Assembly (NCBI GenBank): GCA_037178675.1
Contig: JAYMGJ010000756.1
Span: 1-31,985 of the forward strand
From: Scleroderma bovista
Taxonomy: Eukaryota; Basidiomycota; Agaricomycetes; Boletales; Sclerodermataceae
Length of the DNA stretch: 31,985 nucleotides
Reading direction: 5' to 3'
Positions 9,916 to 21,200 of the stretch are shown in pieces. Below the pieces are notes generated by a model. That model searched no databases, was not told the DNA's origin, and saw only the letters and a list, made by a program, of their open reading frames with translations. Positions within the stretch are counted from its first letter, which is position 1. Each line of letters opens with the position of its first letter. The position numbers and the translations under genes were made by a program.

Positions 9916-10720
9916 CTGTGACTCTACTTGTCATTCCAGGCCCCCTGACACTGCTCTTCTGGTCGGATCAATTCTTTTATTATCCCCCAGCCACTCCCAT
10001 CAGTGGCACTGCTTCAGAAGCTCATCTCCAGATCTAAAGTTCAATAAATCATAGGTTGTGCTTCCCTTCTTTCTGAGTCACACAGAGTCACTCTGGCTCA
10101 CTCTGACTCACTCTGCTGCGCATTATTCATCCCCTCTTGGCATTACTAATCCCCATTACTCCCCTTACCAATCACTTACCAATCATCCTTCAAATCATGC
10201 TTATCATGCTGCTTATCAATTCATGACTCATGCCCCTATGATTCATATGCATTATGTCATCGCATATGCTCATTTAGCTTCGATCTACTCATCCCATGCT
10301 TTCTCCCCCTCTCTTTTGGGCCCCATGCAATGATTTTTCCATATTCTTGGTTATACACCCCTTTTTACCTATGTTTTTGCTCTTTCCCTTGGCTCAGCAG
10401 CTTGTTCAGGCTCTCCCCATCGATGACTCAGCCTGATTACACTGCTTATCAATCGCTTACCAATTTCTTACCAATCTCTTACCAAGCACTTAGTCATTTG
10501 TGCTTACAGGGCCACAGCCCCTCCTGTATATAAACCAGCAGCCAAAGGCTGCAAGGAAGTGTCTGCTTCCCCCTCAATAAAGCGACCACATTCACTCTCC
10601 CTCACTGTCTATAAGCTCTATCTCTGTCTTTGGACTTGTAGGTCACCCAGTGCTGGCCTAAAGCTCCTATATTGCTGTTTATCAGATATATCTTGTATCT
10701 GATCATTTCTCTAGGCTGAA
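9916..10720 (+). mobile_element. Possible LTR-like sequence with compact TATA/AATAAA cassette (boundaries uncertain)
   Basis: A strong TATA box (TATATAAA, 10527-10534) is followed after 3 nt by a perfect 6-bp hairpin with a 3-nt loop (10538-10552), and 42 nt after the TATA by AATAAA (10576-10581). Promoter and polyadenylation signal packed within 55 bp are typical of the U3-R part of LTRs and unusual for a host gene. The upstream 600 bp is CT-rich with repeated CTTACCAATC words. No terminal duplication or adjoining retrotransposon ORF was found, so it would be a solo LTR. It may instead be a fungal CT-rich promoter. Confidence 0.35.
10527..10581 (+). promoter_or_regulatory. TATA box, hairpin and AATAAA in 55 bp
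   Basis: TATATAAA at 10527-10534, inverted repeat GCAGCC-AAA-GGCTGC at 10538-10552, AATAAA at 10576-10581. The hairpin would lie just upstream of or at the start of a TATA-driven transcript. Confidence 0.5.
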
Positions 10721-11239
10721 GCGCAGTCTAGCATCACTGTCCACTCTATCCCATCACTGTCCATCGCATTCTTGAAGCAGGAACTGTCCCCTTGCTTCCC
10801 TGTTGTCCCATCACTGCTATTACCCCCCCATCATCAATCTATCATCGCTCTTCTATCCCAGGACTCTTCCTAACCACTGTGGTAGGCTGAAGAGGAGTCA
10901 ATACCATCCCCAGTCGCATTCCATCCCCATCAGAAGCCCTTCCCTTCCCTCCTGCATCCTGCCTGAAGGCGTGCAGCACATCCCCCTGAGGACATTAAAT
11001 ACCAGAAACGCAAAGGAAGACCACCACTCGCATATTGCTGTCATTTGGTGTTGGTTGTTGGTTGTTCTGACCTCTTCCCTCACTTAGGCGCACAACAGCA
11101 ATTGTGACGGCAATTACCAGATTATTGTAATAGGTATGACAGCGTGGTGTGGTTCATGTGGCGCTCTCTATAATGGGCATTACAAGGAACGTGACAACAA
11201 CATTGCTATCGATGAAAAAATAATTATATATCCAGTTAA
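10721..11239. other. CT-rich intergenic DNA, nothing recognised
   Basis: Repeated CCCATCACTGTCC phrases occur (10739-10812). Two copies of TAGGCTGAAG--GAGTC-type sequence lie near 10712 and 10885, which suggests an old partial duplication. No gene. Confidence 0.4.
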
Positions 11240-11460
11240 ATGGCTACTACTACCCCAGTACCCGACTACTTCACCACTACTAGTACTCTTATTCTTATTC
11301 TTATTATATTATATTATATTTACTATTTATTTACTATATTACTTACTACTATCTCTACCACTATCTACTATCTACTACTACCTTAGTCTTTATTCCTATT
11401 CCTATTCATTCATTATGATTATAATTTACTACTACTACTACTACCATTATACTATGTATT
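11240..11460. repeat. AT-rich microsatellite tract (TAC, TTATTC and TATTA type)
   Basis: Runs of CTACTAC, CTTATTCTTATT, ATTATATTATATT and TATTCCTATTCC fill the tract. The open frame across it (11136-11534) is a low-complexity artefact. On the minus strand this tract directly follows the tRNA-like sequence at 11505-11600, as a SINE tail would. Confidence 0.8.
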
Positions 11461-11504
11461 GTCTATTAGTTGGTAGTATGTTTGCACTTATAAATTCTTG
11501 TACA

Positions 11505-11600
11505 CTACAGGATTCGAACACCAGTACTAACTAATTACTAGCACGTGACTTACCTCTGAAACCAAAAACCATTAGACTAAATGGCCGACACTATGGATAT
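11505..11600 (-). mobile_element. tRNA-like sequence with A and B boxes, SINE-like
   Basis: On the minus strand, TAGTCTAATGG (11579-11569) fits the tRNA A-box pattern TRGYNNANNGG, and TGTTCGAATCC (11520-11510) fits the B-box GGTTCGANTCC with one mismatch. The two are 48 nt apart, a distance allowed for class II or intron-containing tRNAs. The acceptor and T stems do not pair, so it is not a working tRNA gene. The combination of an RNA polymerase III-type head and an AT-rich repetitive tail (the tract at 11240-11460) suggests a tRNA-derived SINE or a decayed tRNA. Copy number cannot be seen here. Confidence 0.4.
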
Positions 11601-11779
11601 AAATGAACTCTACTAGTGCAGCAAATTAAGGACTTGGTATCAAGTTGGTAGACCACACTAGCCCATATATTGCTCGTAGAATAACTAATACAGGGAAAGC
11701 TAAACTAACTACACAAGAACACCAGAAGGACTGATCTGCCTGAACCACCCAACATGCATGAGGACACCGACAACAGTCA

Positions 11780-13071
11780 CAATGACGATGCGGCAAACAT
11801 CCGTGACCCCGAGTGTCCGCGTGCCAAAATTCCACTGCCCCGAATCAACAGATAAGCGTTTGCCGAAGCCATTAGCAACCACAACTGATGAAGCTGTGGA
11901 TCTGTTGCGCGACAAAGGCAAGCACATAGTTGAAGGTAAGCCCAATGATCCGAATGTTGGTTTTCCTTTTTCCCAGAGATTTGTTGTTGATCTTTGACCC
12001 TGTGGGGGTTGCGGTCAACACGCCCACTTCGAAGCTGCTGCCCAAGTAGCGGATGGTTTCTTTTGGTCCTTCTTTTTCTTTTTCTTCTTTGCATCAGGCT
12101 GATTCTTATCTTTCCTGTCTGCGTCTTCTGTAGTCTGCGCATTCCTGAGTTGAGCCCAGCTGCTGATACGGGCGAGTGAATGGACGGAGTGCATTGCACA
12201 CATGGCGACTGAGTCCTTGCCGCTTCCCAATGTGCCAGCTCCGAGCGGCGCAAGGGTTGCCCCCACTGTCGTCGGAACACATAGGTATTCCACGGGGGTG
12301 CAGGGTTGCTCTGAATATACGGGGCTATTGAGCAGAATTCCTGAGTCGAGTGAGTTGAAGCATGCCTGTGAATCTGTCGGCTTCTCAAGTGGTGCGGGGC
12401 CTGATAAATGCATTAGCAATCGACACAATACTGGACCTGATTTGTCTTACACTTGGCGCGATTCTTCTCCTTATCTTTCTCCTTCTCCTTGGAATCTTTC
12501 CTTCCCCGACCAAGATTCCACCACTTCTGATTCTCGTCCATCTTGACCTTCAAGAGGCCTTCCTTCTCCTTCTTCCCACCTTTCTCCTTACTCTCCTTAG
12601 GTTTCGTAATCGGCGGCACGTTCGTGACCCCAGCTCATTCCATTGAGAGCAGTGTGTGATTTCTTCTTGAACAGCATCACCAATTTCTGGATCGTCAGCG
12701 GGGTCGATGTATATTTCGAACCCGCCTGTGCTCCTCATGGATCCCGTGGCACATCGCATCACATCGGACAAGTCTTGTTCGTGCTCCTTTCTTGTTGAGG
12801 ATCCAAGCAGACCAAGCTTGGACTTCTTGGGGACCAGACATTTACGGACGGGTTCTCCGCTTGCACATGCCTTGGGTGCGAGTGGAGTGGGGATGGTTTC
12901 TGTGATCCATGGCTCAGGATTGGTTTGATGATGGGATGTGTTTGGTTCTGAGGGTGTGGGTGCAGTGAGACGTATGGTGGGTACCTGCGGCAAGTTGGTT
13001 GCTGGGGTCATGAATGGGGAAGGGGACCAGACATGAATGGTGTCCGTCGTGGGTCGTGATAGTAGTGACAT
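11780..13071 (-). pseudogene. Broken conserved-looking Ser/Pro- and Lys-rich protein gene, several frameshifts
   Basis: Six minus-strand segments follow one another with almost no gap but in changing frames. 13071-12674 starts with ATG and holds VWSPSPFMTPA, LVPKKSKLGLL and FEIYIDPADDPEIGD. 12678-12625 reads KKKSHTALNGMSWG. 12622-12413 reads PPITKPKESKEKGGKKEK and QKWWNLGRGRKDSKEKEK. 12361-12018 holds NSLDSGILL and SLARISSWAQLRN followed by a Lys run. 12068-11970 holds IRYLGSSFEVGVLTATPTGS. 11945-11780 holds GLPSTM and NRSTASSV. The order and motifs feel like one long, intrinsically disordered Agaricomycete protein whose homologues read these blocks in one frame (from memory, function unknown to me). 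Overlaps of only a few bases exclude introns as the cause at most junctions, so I read this as at least four indels. The C-terminal part is not found. The hydrophobic open frame at 12362-12646 on plus is the antisense of the Lys-rich part. Confidence 0.6.
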
Positions 13072-14686
13072 GAGTCGAATATATATCTTGCAAAAGTCGC
13101 TATATGCAAGGTTTGAGACAGCAAAGTTGCCAAAGTTGTTCTAAACACAGATGTTGAACGGATAGAAAAATAGATGGTTGTGCCGTGCAAGGCGCGAGTC
13201 ATAAGATTGTTGTTGTCACGATTTAGTGCGTGCCAGGTCAGTAAAGGGTCGTTAGATCACGTATGTTCTTGAGTGTCTTGACACAGAGTGAAATGAATTC
13301 TTGGCAAAGTAACCTCGTTAATGCGTTGTAGTTAGGAAAGTGGAATCACTGTATACTGTCAGAGGGTGTGGTAGCAGGATGTCTGACACTCACCCTGATG
13401 CTCAGACACACCAACCAAGTGGGCCACTCTCTGTCAGCATTCACATTCAGTTCCAATCGCTTGAAGATGGATTTGCATGGTAATAGCTGCTTGGCACCCT
13501 GTATTGGTGAAAGCCCAAGAACATGCATGCAAGCGCTCCTCCTTAGCTTTCATCTCTTCTGAGGCAAGGCACAATCTTGGCTGCGCTGGCCCGGGAATGA
13601 TGGGTGGTTCTGTTGGAAGCATGGCGGAGCAAGAGTGTGATGCGAGCACTGGTTTACTGCCAGTCTAGTATTCCGTATTCCAAACTCGTTTGGGAAACCG
13701 CGACATAAGATGTCTGTAGAGTATTGATGGACGTGTAACAAGTGGTACCTGTGAGGCTCTTGTTCTCTTTGTATGGAACGTGAAAATAAGTTTTCAATGG
13801 GATCAGCATAGTGAGACCGAAGTGGATGGTGCTAGACATACGTACTTACTATTTGATGTGCTTTCCGGACAAGGGGTACACCAACACCACCAGCCGGCAT
13901 CTTGTAGACTTCGGACTCGCTGAGGATGCTTGGCCTTGATCCCAAGAATGCCACCTAGAGGGGGTGTGGAGAGTACTAGTGTGGGCATTGCGCCCTGATT
14001 TGCTGTGAAGAGCTGGTCGGTCTGCAAGATTACCCATGAAGAGGGACTCACTAAATGAAATGAATAGTGGTCAAACTCCTTAACGTTGCTGGATCAACAT
14101 TCAACTCCCACTCCAGGTGTCATCTGGTTAATTTCCTTCAGCTGGAACATCCCCTGGGCGATGATTGACCACAATTTGTTCGAGTACATATTGTCATAGA
14201 TGACCTTGCTGAACAAAATGAATGCGGATGCGAAGAGGCGATGGCCCGATGATCCCTGTGTGGTGGGGAAATGTGCCTTCAGTCATTGAAGGAGAACAAG
14301 TGCTGCGAAAGATAACCGAGTGGTCAGTGCATGGCATATGCAATAAAATGGCGAAGCTTGACTGTTGAGCAAGACAAAGACAGAGGCCATTCCAGGCAAG
14401 CAACTTATAAGTAGGCGATGAACTTGGTGCATAGGTGCGATGGCTCGTGGCCATAGATTGAGTCGGGTTGCCATGGAACAAGCGCTGCTGATTGTGGTTT
14501 CTGAACATGTAGGGACGGAAGAAGGACAGGTGCTTACTGACTGAGGATAAGGTATCCAGGGGGAAGGGGCATTGCATACCAGGGAGATGCTGGACAAAAT
14601 ACCCTGGATGCGTGTTACTCAACACATTAAAGCAAAGACAGAATCACATTCTTGCAATGTAATGGAAAAAACAGACATCTAGTAAG
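13072..14686. other. No confident gene
   Basis: Open frames up to 143 codons occur (for example 14194-14625 minus, 13434-13649 minus, 13803-14051 minus), but their translations lack recognisable motifs and overlap equally good frames on the other strand. Parts may be unrecognised remnants of the broken gene to the left or the 3' end of the transposon block to the right. Confidence 0.4.
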
Positions 14687-16476
14687 TTACTTTGCAGATC
14701 TTGTAGTGCGATTAGTGCCTTTGCGACCACCCCTGCTACCCTTACCACGGCTACCAGATCCAGCATCAGGTAAAGCATTTTGAACCTCAATCACATTGTC
14801 TGTGGCAGACTGAGCTGGCTGCAATGGAACTTGGCGGGGCTTTGGATGGCTGTGTCCTTGACTAGTAGACTCAGCAGCAACGGCTCCATCTGCAAACATT
14901 CCAAATTCAGTGATCTCGTTATCTGAGAATACAAGCTTATCATTACAATTAAAGGCCAATATATGTTATATTAATACATACCCTCTGCTGCATTGTCAGA
15001 CGACAACGGACTCTGGTCATCAAGATTTTCTGTTGAAACCTGCTCTTGCACACCATCGGAGTTGGCACCTGCAATGGAGGGTTGAGCTCGCACATGAACT
15101 TGGGGTTGACTTCCATGGTCCTCATCAGAGAGAACACCTGCATCGAGTTCATCATCTGAGTTCAATACTAAGACCCGTGTCATTGCAGCTTCCATATCTT
15201 GAGTGAAATCTTCGCCACCACTGACACGTTGCTTAGCATGCCCAAACACATGCTCATTGACGCGCCGCACAATTCTTTGTGGAATGCAGAGTTCCATTTC
15301 GTGATGAGAAATTTCTTGTAGGAATGAAACATCGCCGAGTAGAGTATTCCAGTTGTTGCGCCTTTGCCAGTATAGGTAAATGCTTGGTCGTTTGTGAGGA
15401 GGAAATTTATCTGTGTTAACATGGTCAGAGGGAGGTGATACACGCACTGTCAGATACTCACAACAGTAGCAACCCATGCTAGTAGGCCCAGAGTCACCTT
15501 TGTCACTTCCCATTTAGCCGTGTTGCATTTGCGACCGCCACTCTTCGTGCCAGTAAGGGAACCCTTTCCAAAAGTACGACTTTCACAAGCTATTGTCAAC
15601 AGGGAAGTATGACGTCAGTGGTATGATAGCATAGTCGATAAGTCCCCTTACTTCAGCCAGGAGACACCAGTTTCCAAATGCCGTTGCATTCTTTGCATCC
15701 AGCTGACCCTTGGGAAACAGAATGGGGGGAAAAGGGTTGTATTTATGGTCACCTAATTTGCCAAGTAGGGCCTGGATCTCCGGGACGGATTCTCGATCAT
15801 ATGCAATGTCTGAAAAGTAGTCGGGAGATAGGTGAAGAATTTGAGCAATGACTCCACAAAGTTTGTGTATCTCATTTGCACGCCCATCTGTAAGAGCATC
15901 TTCAAACTATAAGTGGAAATATCAGCTTAGACTATCAGAGTAACATTCCATATCTTAGAAACACATACCTTCTTAGCAAAGTGATTCGATTGAATGAGGG
16001 CCACTGATGCAGCAAGCACGGGATGGAGAGTGCTATGGAACTCAGTGAGTAGAGTCATGTCTTGACTGGCAGCTGTTTCATAGCGGCTTCGACTAATGAT
16101 CTCGACACTTGTGGATGGTGGAGGTTGTTGAAACAGCTTCAGGGAGGGCAGAAACATCTCAAACATGACGCCATATTTCTTTTCAAACACCGTAATCAAC
16201 TCGTCAACCTCGGGGTTGTCAGCTTCCGAGCCCCGTTTCTGTTTGGTTGCTTGCAAGCACTTGACCTCCTCTTTGAGCGACGGGTTTTCTTCCACCAATT
16301 TTTGGACCTGCAGCTGAAGATCTTTCATTGTCTACTTCAATGTCAGCTATACACTACACACCCACTCAGTGAGAGCTTACATCGTTGGCACCAGTATTAG
16401 CGAGACTGCCCACAGAAAAATGTGAGGCTGGTCGTTGATAATCCTCATCACTTGAGTATTCATCTGGACGAGGCAT
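14687..16476 (-). pseudogene. DUF6698-like protein gene, six exons, one 1-nt frameshift
   Basis: A full gene model fits the minus strand. Exons are 16476-16381, 16331-15969, 15906-15652, 15563-15462, 15410-14982 and 14922-14687. All introns are GT-AG, 49-88 nt, and their phases match. The product, about 493 aa, starts MPRPDEYSSDEDYQ. It has a predicted coiled coil (LQLQVQKLVEENPSLKEEV), a middle region with LSPDYFSDIAYDRESVPEIQ, then KVTLGLLAWVATV and SYKKFLITKWNSAFHKE, and an acidic then Gly/Arg/Lys-rich tail (GSRGKGSRGGRKGTNR). The middle resembles the DUF6698 proteins abundant in Agaricomycetes (from memory; function unknown). Exon 5 must change frame near 15270, between FHKE and VRRVNEHVFGHAK. 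The coding length is 1481 nt, one short of a multiple of three, which fits a single 1-nt deletion. Intron 3 uses an AAG acceptor; an alternative TAG acceptor at 15590 breaks the frame. It may be transposon cargo. Confidence 0.65.
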
Positions 16477-17189
16477 ACTGCAAATCTGCTACAGCGTGTG
16501 GATAAGAAGGGAGTTGGAGATGAGACGACAAGAGGACAAGGAGATGAGGGGGCGCACTTGCATTTAAGTACAAACAACAAGTGAACCTGCCGAGAACTCC
16601 ATTGAATTGATGCACTGCCTGAGGCAAAGTAAACGTCAGTGCAATGTAATATCACTTGCTGTCTGGTGTCAGCGCCAGTGGTGATATCAGTAGCCGACCT
16701 ATACACGTTACTTGCACGAGGCCACAGGCATAGACTAGTCAGGGTCCAAATTGTAATCCTGGATTCAGAAACATTGGATTTCAATAGCCTGACAGACATT
16801 AAACTGACTCATTACTCACCAATGCACATGCAAGTGAACAGGTGGAAGCAAGAGGGATGTGGTTCTCGCTCGTGGTAGCAGTAATTATCAGTGGAGAGTC
16901 TATGTAGGGCGTATATGAATCACGGAGTGCTTGAAGGTTTGTCAAATTAAACAGGCTTATGGCCCCCACTATCAGTACTGTTCCCGCTCAGCAGAAGATG
17001 AGTCCCTGTGATGGTGATACTAGCGCAAGGCAAAGATGCTGAGCATTTGAGGTCAACCGCCACATGTGATACCATTTCCCGAAGATGTACCAGCAACATT
17101 GACAACTGTTTTAGTGGAAGTACATGGAGTAACAGGTTAGAGTATGTTTAGGGGAGTAAAAGGTGACATACAGTAGACTTGTCTGAGAT
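16477..17189. other. Spacer, no gene recognised
   Basis: The spacer between the DUF6698-like gene and the polyubiquitin remnant. It should contain the promoter of the former, but no clear TATA or CCAAT site stands out close to 16476. Open frames have no recognisable content. Confidence 0.4.
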
Positions 17190-17804
17190 ATCAAGCACTA
17201 CTGGCCCGGTGGAATACCCTCCTTGCCTCAGATCTTCACCTTGGCATTGTTGATTGTGTCGGAAGACTCAACCTCAAGGGTGATCATCCGAGAATTTGCA
17301 TCCGTCCACAGAGACGTAAGATGAGATGGAGGGCCAACTCCTTCTGAATGTTGTAGTCAGAAACAGTGCGGCCGCTCTCAAGCTGCTTTCCAGCGAAGAC
17401 AAGACGCCATTGGTCAGGAGGGATACCCTCCTTGTCGTCTTCACATTGTTGATGGTGTCAGAGGACGCGACCTCAAGGGTGGTTGTTTTCCCAGTGAGGG
17501 TCTTAACAAAGATCTGCATACCGCCACAGAGATGGAGGACAAGGTGGAGAGTGGACTCCTTCTGGATGTTGGAATCTGAAAGAGTGTGCGCCTGTCCTCA
17601 AGCTGTTTGCCAGCGAACACGAGCACTGCTGGTCTGGGGAAATCCTGTCCAGCACGTCAGTGAACGCCGTCTTGAAATCAGAACTAACTCCACCCACCCC
17701 TCCTTGTTTTAAATCTTGGCCTTTGCATCATCAATGGTGTCAGAAGACTCCACCTCCGAGAGGGTGATTTTCTTTCCAGTGAGTGTCTTGATGGAGATCT
17801 GCAC
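17190..17804 (-). pseudogene. Decayed polyubiquitin fragment, three repeat units
   Basis: Three consecutive ubiquitin units are readable on the minus strand. Unit 1 (from 17804) reads VQISIKTLTGKKITL...[10 protein letters not shown] and later VFAGKQLED, with an in-frame stop after AKI and extra sequence of several tens of bases. Unit 2 (17519-17302) begins [17 protein letters not shown], is 218 nt instead of 228, and so has lost 10 nt after NNVKT, which shifts the rest out of frame. Unit 3 (from 17301) lacks most of its first strand, has [10 protein letters not shown], then a stop, then KEGIPPGQ and another stop. Head-to-tail units joined without spacer are diagnostic of a polyubiquitin gene. 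No unit can give functional ubiquitin. It lies between two transposon-type genes on the same strand, which suggests capture or retroposition of a host gene. Confidence 0.9.
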
Positions 17805-18273
17805 GCTATGGGATGAATTAGCTATTTATAGGTGTCACATCAACGCTAGAATGAGATGCCTACATAGTGGTTGAAGTGTAGCACTACAGACAAGACGAAG
17901 TATGTGGATTAGCAATAGTCCGAGTCATAAGCAGGATCACGCATGTGCATGCACTTACCTGATTAATGGGCCAAAGCAAACGGAGTCCATAGTTCTGGGC
18001 TCGGGATTGACGAGGGACAGTACGAGGAATGTACTTGTTCGAGAGATATGCTCAACCTATATTACCATGCTCATCTGAAACCACCTCCCAGAATTTGGCA
18101 CCTGTGCATCAAAAGCAGAATCAGTACACTTGTAAGCCAAATGATGGGAGAATGTTTGAAAGGAAGGGGCGAAAGAGTCGTGTACAGACATGCAATTGGA
18201 CGCAATTGGGGTGCATGAGAGCAATAAAAAGCAATGGAGACACGTACCTGAGGATGTGAGGAATACCATCTCT
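17805..18273. other. Spacer, nothing recognised
   Basis: No coding sequence is supported. It separates the polyubiquitin remnant from the 3' end of transposase copy B. Confidence 0.4.
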
Positions 18274-21200
18274 TCAGATCCCTTCAGCGCTGGCAGTGGG
18301 ATCCACGAGTGAACCCAACAGGGGATTACCCTGTCTAACTGCTTCTTGTTGTCGTTGCCGTGCTGCAAATAACTCCTTTACACGTAGGAACATATCACTG
18401 TCAATAATATCAATAACAATATGGGTGCCAGGATAGCCTGCATCCTCCACTAGTAGGGCTCCGCGAATTATTGATTGCACAAAAACAAATTCAGACGAGG
18501 CTGCCGGTTGCTGGCAAACACGCCAACAGGTGCATCAAATGGATGAACCAACGCAATCAGATAATCCACTCCGTCGACTGTGCACTTGAAAAGCATGAGT
18601 AAACACCCAAACATGATACTTTCACGAGATCAAATCATGACGCAATCCTGCCGAGTAGCATTGTGGAAAGACGGGTTACATCGCAGGTAGTACGTGGATT
18701 GACACCAGTTGACCTTGGACTCAAAGTTAACTTTCAGAAAGTGATGTTCTGTGATCTAAAATGCTCCCATTTGAGTGTTCCAGCCCATTGAGAAATGCAG
18801 TGATAGAACAAAGACTCACAGTATCAGTAGGCATCAATTTAATTTTTTTCCCATCAGCTTGTGCAATGTCGTACGCTGAGAAAAAGGCATTGAGTTTGAT
18901 ATGGAAGTGTTGAAATGATGGGATATTGTTGTGTAACTCCTCGACTTTCAGCAATGTTTGTGGGCATTGAACAGCACCCAAAGTGATGTGGAACATGTTG
19001 AGGTCGTTGCTTGAATTTTCCATTGCACTGTTGTCAATATACATCTTCATTTCAGCTGCCAATTTAGAATCTAACGCATCTAAATTATTGCGCATTGAGT
19101 TTGCAACGAGGATGTGATGGTTGATGCGTAAGATCTTGAATGAAATCAATAAATAACAATGATCACGGAAATTGCGAATTTAAACTTACTTGATCAGCAA
19201 CATTCTTGAAATTTGTTTCCTGTTGGTATGCTCCTCGCAAGGGGCCATGGCATTTTTCGTTTGTCTTTGTGTTGTAGTTTTGGGTTGCACCTTTTGCTAT
19301 GATGTCATCAAATAAATGGGTCAGCGCATGGATCTTTGGATAGTTCCAATCCTTCGTATCATCCTGTGTGTTGTATTTCTAGATCAACATGTTATTTCTT
19401 TTGAACTATCTAATAGACAGATGAACTGGCCTTCATCAGGTCAAGAAATTCAGCTGTTGCACGCCGTCCATCTGAAATTGTTTCTTCAGTATGTACATCA
19501 AACCCAGCATACATGTCCACATCCATGTAAGCACGGATGCAACACATGAGTAGATACAGTGATTCATCAACATCACTGCAGCTGTCAAGCAAATTGTGAG
19601 CGGCAAAAATGACAAGCTATGTTCTAGATTAGATGGAAGTAGCTAAAGCATTAAATATAAAAAGTACTATACCTTCCCAATGTCCTCATGTTTTGAACCA
19701 TCAGAGAATGTGGTTGACATCACATGATCAAAATGGTTCATGTTACGCCATCTGGGCAACTGCTGGAACCTACATGCAGTTGTAATGAAAGTCATTAGCT
19801 AGAAAAAGACACTTACCCTTCATCAACTGTTACACATGCTGGACGTCCCTGCACTTCTACGAGGCGCTTGAATTGGGCCCAAAGGTGATCTGCCCAATTG
19901 CCTTCGTGGTTTGCATGAAGCCGATCAAATGATAGGGCACAAAAAACATCCCCGTGATGCATAATAGAAAATGCACTCTGTTAGACATAATAAGGCCACA
20001 TAAGTGCATTGGACCAAATGTTAAAAGATGAGAGGGCAACTTACATCAACGTCACGGAGACCATGTGCCTTTAAAAGTGTTTCCATCTCCTCCCGACTTT
20101 TATCCCTAGCCTCTGCTAATGTAGCCTCTGTGTGACAACACGTTCGTAATGGGTATACTTTCGTTGCGGTGAGGAGCTCGCCCTTCGGGACAAGACAGAC
20201 TGGACAGGGACATTTCCCCATATAACCTCGGATTAATGCCATCACACACCTAGTAACAAACAATTATGTTAGCGGTGTGTAATATTAGCCTGAAAAATGG
20301 TCATGACAAACTGTTCCTCGTAGTCCGCCGAGAGTAGTAGAATAATTGGAAAGAAATGGCGTGCAATGTCATCAAAACATTTTACCCAACATCCATGCTC
20401 GGAATGTTTTGCTGCTGTTTCCATGAGTTTTACAAAGGATGCATGCCAAACGATATTCTTGAAGTTAACCCAGTCACGTTTCCCAGAATGCCGCTCATCC
20501 TCTTCGACCTGTAGGAATGGGTAGATTAATTATTAGTATTGATCAGACGAGCGTGAGCAACTTACAACTGGGAGCCACCCCACAATGCGCCCACCAGCAA
20601 AACTTTCACCATTCCATATTGAGGTGGGTAAGTTTGCAAGGCACGCTATTACTGGATACCCTTTCTGGCTGCCAAACGTCGACAACTTGGCCTTGTCAGC
20701 ATATATAATAAATGCAAGCGGTTTCCCGCCCGCTGGGAGTTGCGACTACAACAAGGTCATTTTTGATACATCAGTATAAAATAATATGCATCAAACTACA
20801 TACTTGAAAGTCCCAGAATGCATTAGCCGTCCAAGGCTCATCAACAAAACAAACAAACTTCTCCCCATTGTACTTGAACAAACATTGTGCATCAAATGTA
20901 ATATGCGGTCCAATACGAGGATCCTGCAACAGATCACATGCCCAGTCCCAAATTGATTTGTGAAAGACCTCGAATTCACGATTTTCTTCCCTATATGGCA
21001 CCGAGACAACGCTTCTTTGAAACTATCTATCATTCAATCCCTATTTTAAACAAAGAAAATATGGGACTCACCCGGGTGAGCTGTTCCGAAGCAGCCTCCC
21101 ATGTATTATTAATGTCCTAGTTAGAAAGTGTAAATTGCTCAGATGCTGCACGGCAGACAATATGGATCAAGGTTTCCGTGAGATCTTTTGACAACGAGGC

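Noticed and set aside
11136..11534. 132-codon ORF with a hydrophobic Leu/Tyr-rich stretch
   Set aside because: It is translated from the TTATTC/TAC microsatellite; low complexity, not a membrane protein gene.
11505..11600. Functional tRNA gene on the minus strand
   Set aside because: A and B boxes match, but the seven-base acceptor stem and the T stem do not pair, so it was downgraded to SINE-like.
12362..12646. Apparent multi-spanning hydrophobic protein on the plus strand
   Set aside because: It is the antisense of a Lys/Glu-rich coding segment of the broken minus-strand gene; poly-Lys/Glu antisense gives Leu/Phe/Ser runs.
13434..14625. Minus-strand ORFs as continuation of the broken gene at 11.8-13.1 kb
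   Set aside because: They lie upstream of its ATG and share no motif with it; overlapping plus-strand frames are equally open.
15564..15592. TAG acceptor at 15590 for intron 3 of the DUF6698-like gene
   Set aside because: It would put exon 4 out of phase; the AAG acceptor ending at 15564 keeps the frame and the conserved block.
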